Shown: positions 63,500 through 64,000 of the stretch, one piece after another
Numbering within the stretch: the first letter of the stretch is position 1
Layout: each line of letters starts with the position of its first letter
From: Roseiarcus sp963749715
GTDB taxonomy: Bacteria > Pseudomonadota > Alphaproteobacteria > Rhizobiales > Beijerinckiaceae
Direction of reading: 5' to 3'
NCBI GenBank assembly: GCA_963749715.1
Contig: CAVVNR010000007.1
Location: forward strand, 47,204 to 111,203
DNA: 64,000 nucleotides
Notes under the pieces: generated by a model
Seen by the model: the letters and a program-made list of their open reading frames with translations, nothing else
Told to the model about the DNA's origin: nothing
Databases searched by the model: none
Program-made: the position numbers and the translations under genes

Positions 63500-64000
63500 G
63501 GGTGATCCGATCGATCTTGTGGGCTCTCGAGAGCGAACGCGAAAGTCCGGCGCCGATCAAGCCGCCGGCCAGCGCAAGAGCCCACGGCGACGCCGCGAAA
63601 ATCGGCCGCCGCGAGATGCCGCTCCCGGGGCTTGCGAGATATTCGCGCATCTTCTTTCGAAAAAGCAGAAGCTATGCTACGGTCTCCCTAGCCATGAACC
63701 ATATAGAAGATGGCGGCGGAATGCGGGGTTGCGCTGCTTCTTTTGGACCGCGTGCGGGAGCAAATTCCACGGGCTCGCGCGCGGTCAAACGGAGGGGCGG
63801 CCAGGCGGAAACTTTTTTATGCCCAGGGGGTCACGATAACCGACTCAAAAGGCTCAAAACTGCAAAGCGGATCCAAGGAAATCCAAGCTTTTTCTTGGAA
63901 AAATTTGGCTTGGGCTTGGCTTGGGCTTGGCCCGGCTTTGATAGATTTGGGGTCGGCTTGGCGGCGCCCTCACGGGGTCGCGTCTTACATACCACTTACG
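63500..64000. other. gene-poor right end with repeats
   Basis: A 501-base stretch with no gene I would support. A reading frame open to the window edge begins at 63694 but has weak codon character and no ribosome site. From 63870 there are inverted and direct words (ATCCAAG twice, CTTGG) and a tandem repeat at 63907-63930. It is less GC-rich in places (63650-63720, 63880-63910), which may hold a promoter for a gene to the right. Confidence 0.4.
63907..63930 (+). repeat. 11-bp tandem repeat
   Basis: The unit GGCTTGGGCTT occurs twice in tandem (63907-63917, 63918-63928), followed by GG. Further GGCTT words continue at 63935 and 63954. Neighbouring ATCCAAG and CTTGG words are complementary to parts of it and could form hairpins. 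Confidence 0.7.

Noticed and set aside
63694..64000. Frame open to the right window edge beginning MNHIEDGGG
   Set aside because: No ribosome site, runs through a tandem repeat and inverted words, and shows no protein-like pattern.
1..64000. CRISPR arrays, prophage genes, transposases, riboswitches or rRNA
   Set aside because: I looked for regularly spaced repeats, known riboswitch cores and transposase or phage motifs and saw none that I could support.

Overview
The window is a high-GC, densely coded stretch of an alphaproteobacterial chromosome. It most resembles the order Hyphomicrobiales (Rhizobiales), perhaps a Beijerinckiaceae/Methylocystaceae-type or other methylotroph-like lineage. 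The clues are a Porin_2-type porin with an ADLPTKK start, a RutR-type operator, NodT-type efflux lipoprotein, a pqqA gene, a PQQ-type sugar dehydrogenase, SoxC/SoxD-like proteins and the small intergenic palindromes near the rhamnose genes. The family-level placement is inference. No rRNA, CRISPR array, prophage or intact insertion sequence was seen; one tRNA (Arg-CCT) is present.

Layout. 0-10 kb: a RutR-like TetR regulator with a perfect RutR-box, then (minus strand) a two-component system followed by a complete tripartite RND efflux operon (permease, adaptor, outer-membrane lipoprotein) ending in a duplicated Cys-rich small protein. 10-18.5 kb: a porin, a five-gene peptide-type ABC importer and a convergent NodB/PuuE-like deacetylase. 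18.5-22.4 kb: rfbC-rfbD-rfbB-rfbA for dTDP-L-rhamnose, with four copies of a palindromic intergenic repeat in and beside it. 22.7-28.5 kb: adenylate cyclase/TPR protein, RdgB, a M48 protease lipoprotein, a nuclease-like protein, tRNA-Arg. 28.5-44 kb: a catabolic region with a TPP enzyme, a HpcH/HpaI aldolase, an IlvD/Edd sugar-acid dehydratase with its TRAP transporter, a DpgC-like cofactor-free oxygenase paired with a phenylacetate-CoA-ligase-like enzyme, and two exported hydrolases. 44-49 kb: a respiratory periplasmic block (sorbosone-type dehydrogenase, dihaem cytochrome c, SoxC-like molybdoenzyme, SoxD-like cytochrome, NIPSNAP protein). 49-61.6 kb: a TRAP transporter, two GntR regulators, an SDR, orphan pqqA, KdgD, a sugar ABC importer lacking its ATPase, and a MobA-type 3-hydroxybenzoate hydroxylase. 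61.7-64 kb: a remnant of a type ISP restriction enzyme joined to a NUDIX gene, then repeat-rich DNA.

A striking property is the number of genes interrupted by single-base indels without nonsense mutations: the RND permease, porin, cyclase, M48 protease, DpgC, sugar-binding protein and, most densely, the TRAP genes at 49.3-51.9 kb. Three of these breaks have the same shape (an apparent extra C turning GAATC into GAACTC). Sequencing/consensus error is the simplest reading, so 'pseudogene' labels on those genes mean 'reading frame broken in this sequence', not proven inactivity. Genuine gene remnants appear to be the HAD, DJ-1/PfpI and type ISP fragments, which lack whole domains.

The most interesting biology is (1) the DpgC-like oxygenase/aryl-acetate-CoA ligase pair, with a TPP-dependent enzyme 7 kb away that could in principle act on an arylglyoxylate product, and (2) a 25-codon pqqA without pqqBCDE, set between a GntR gene and a sugar-acid catabolic block.
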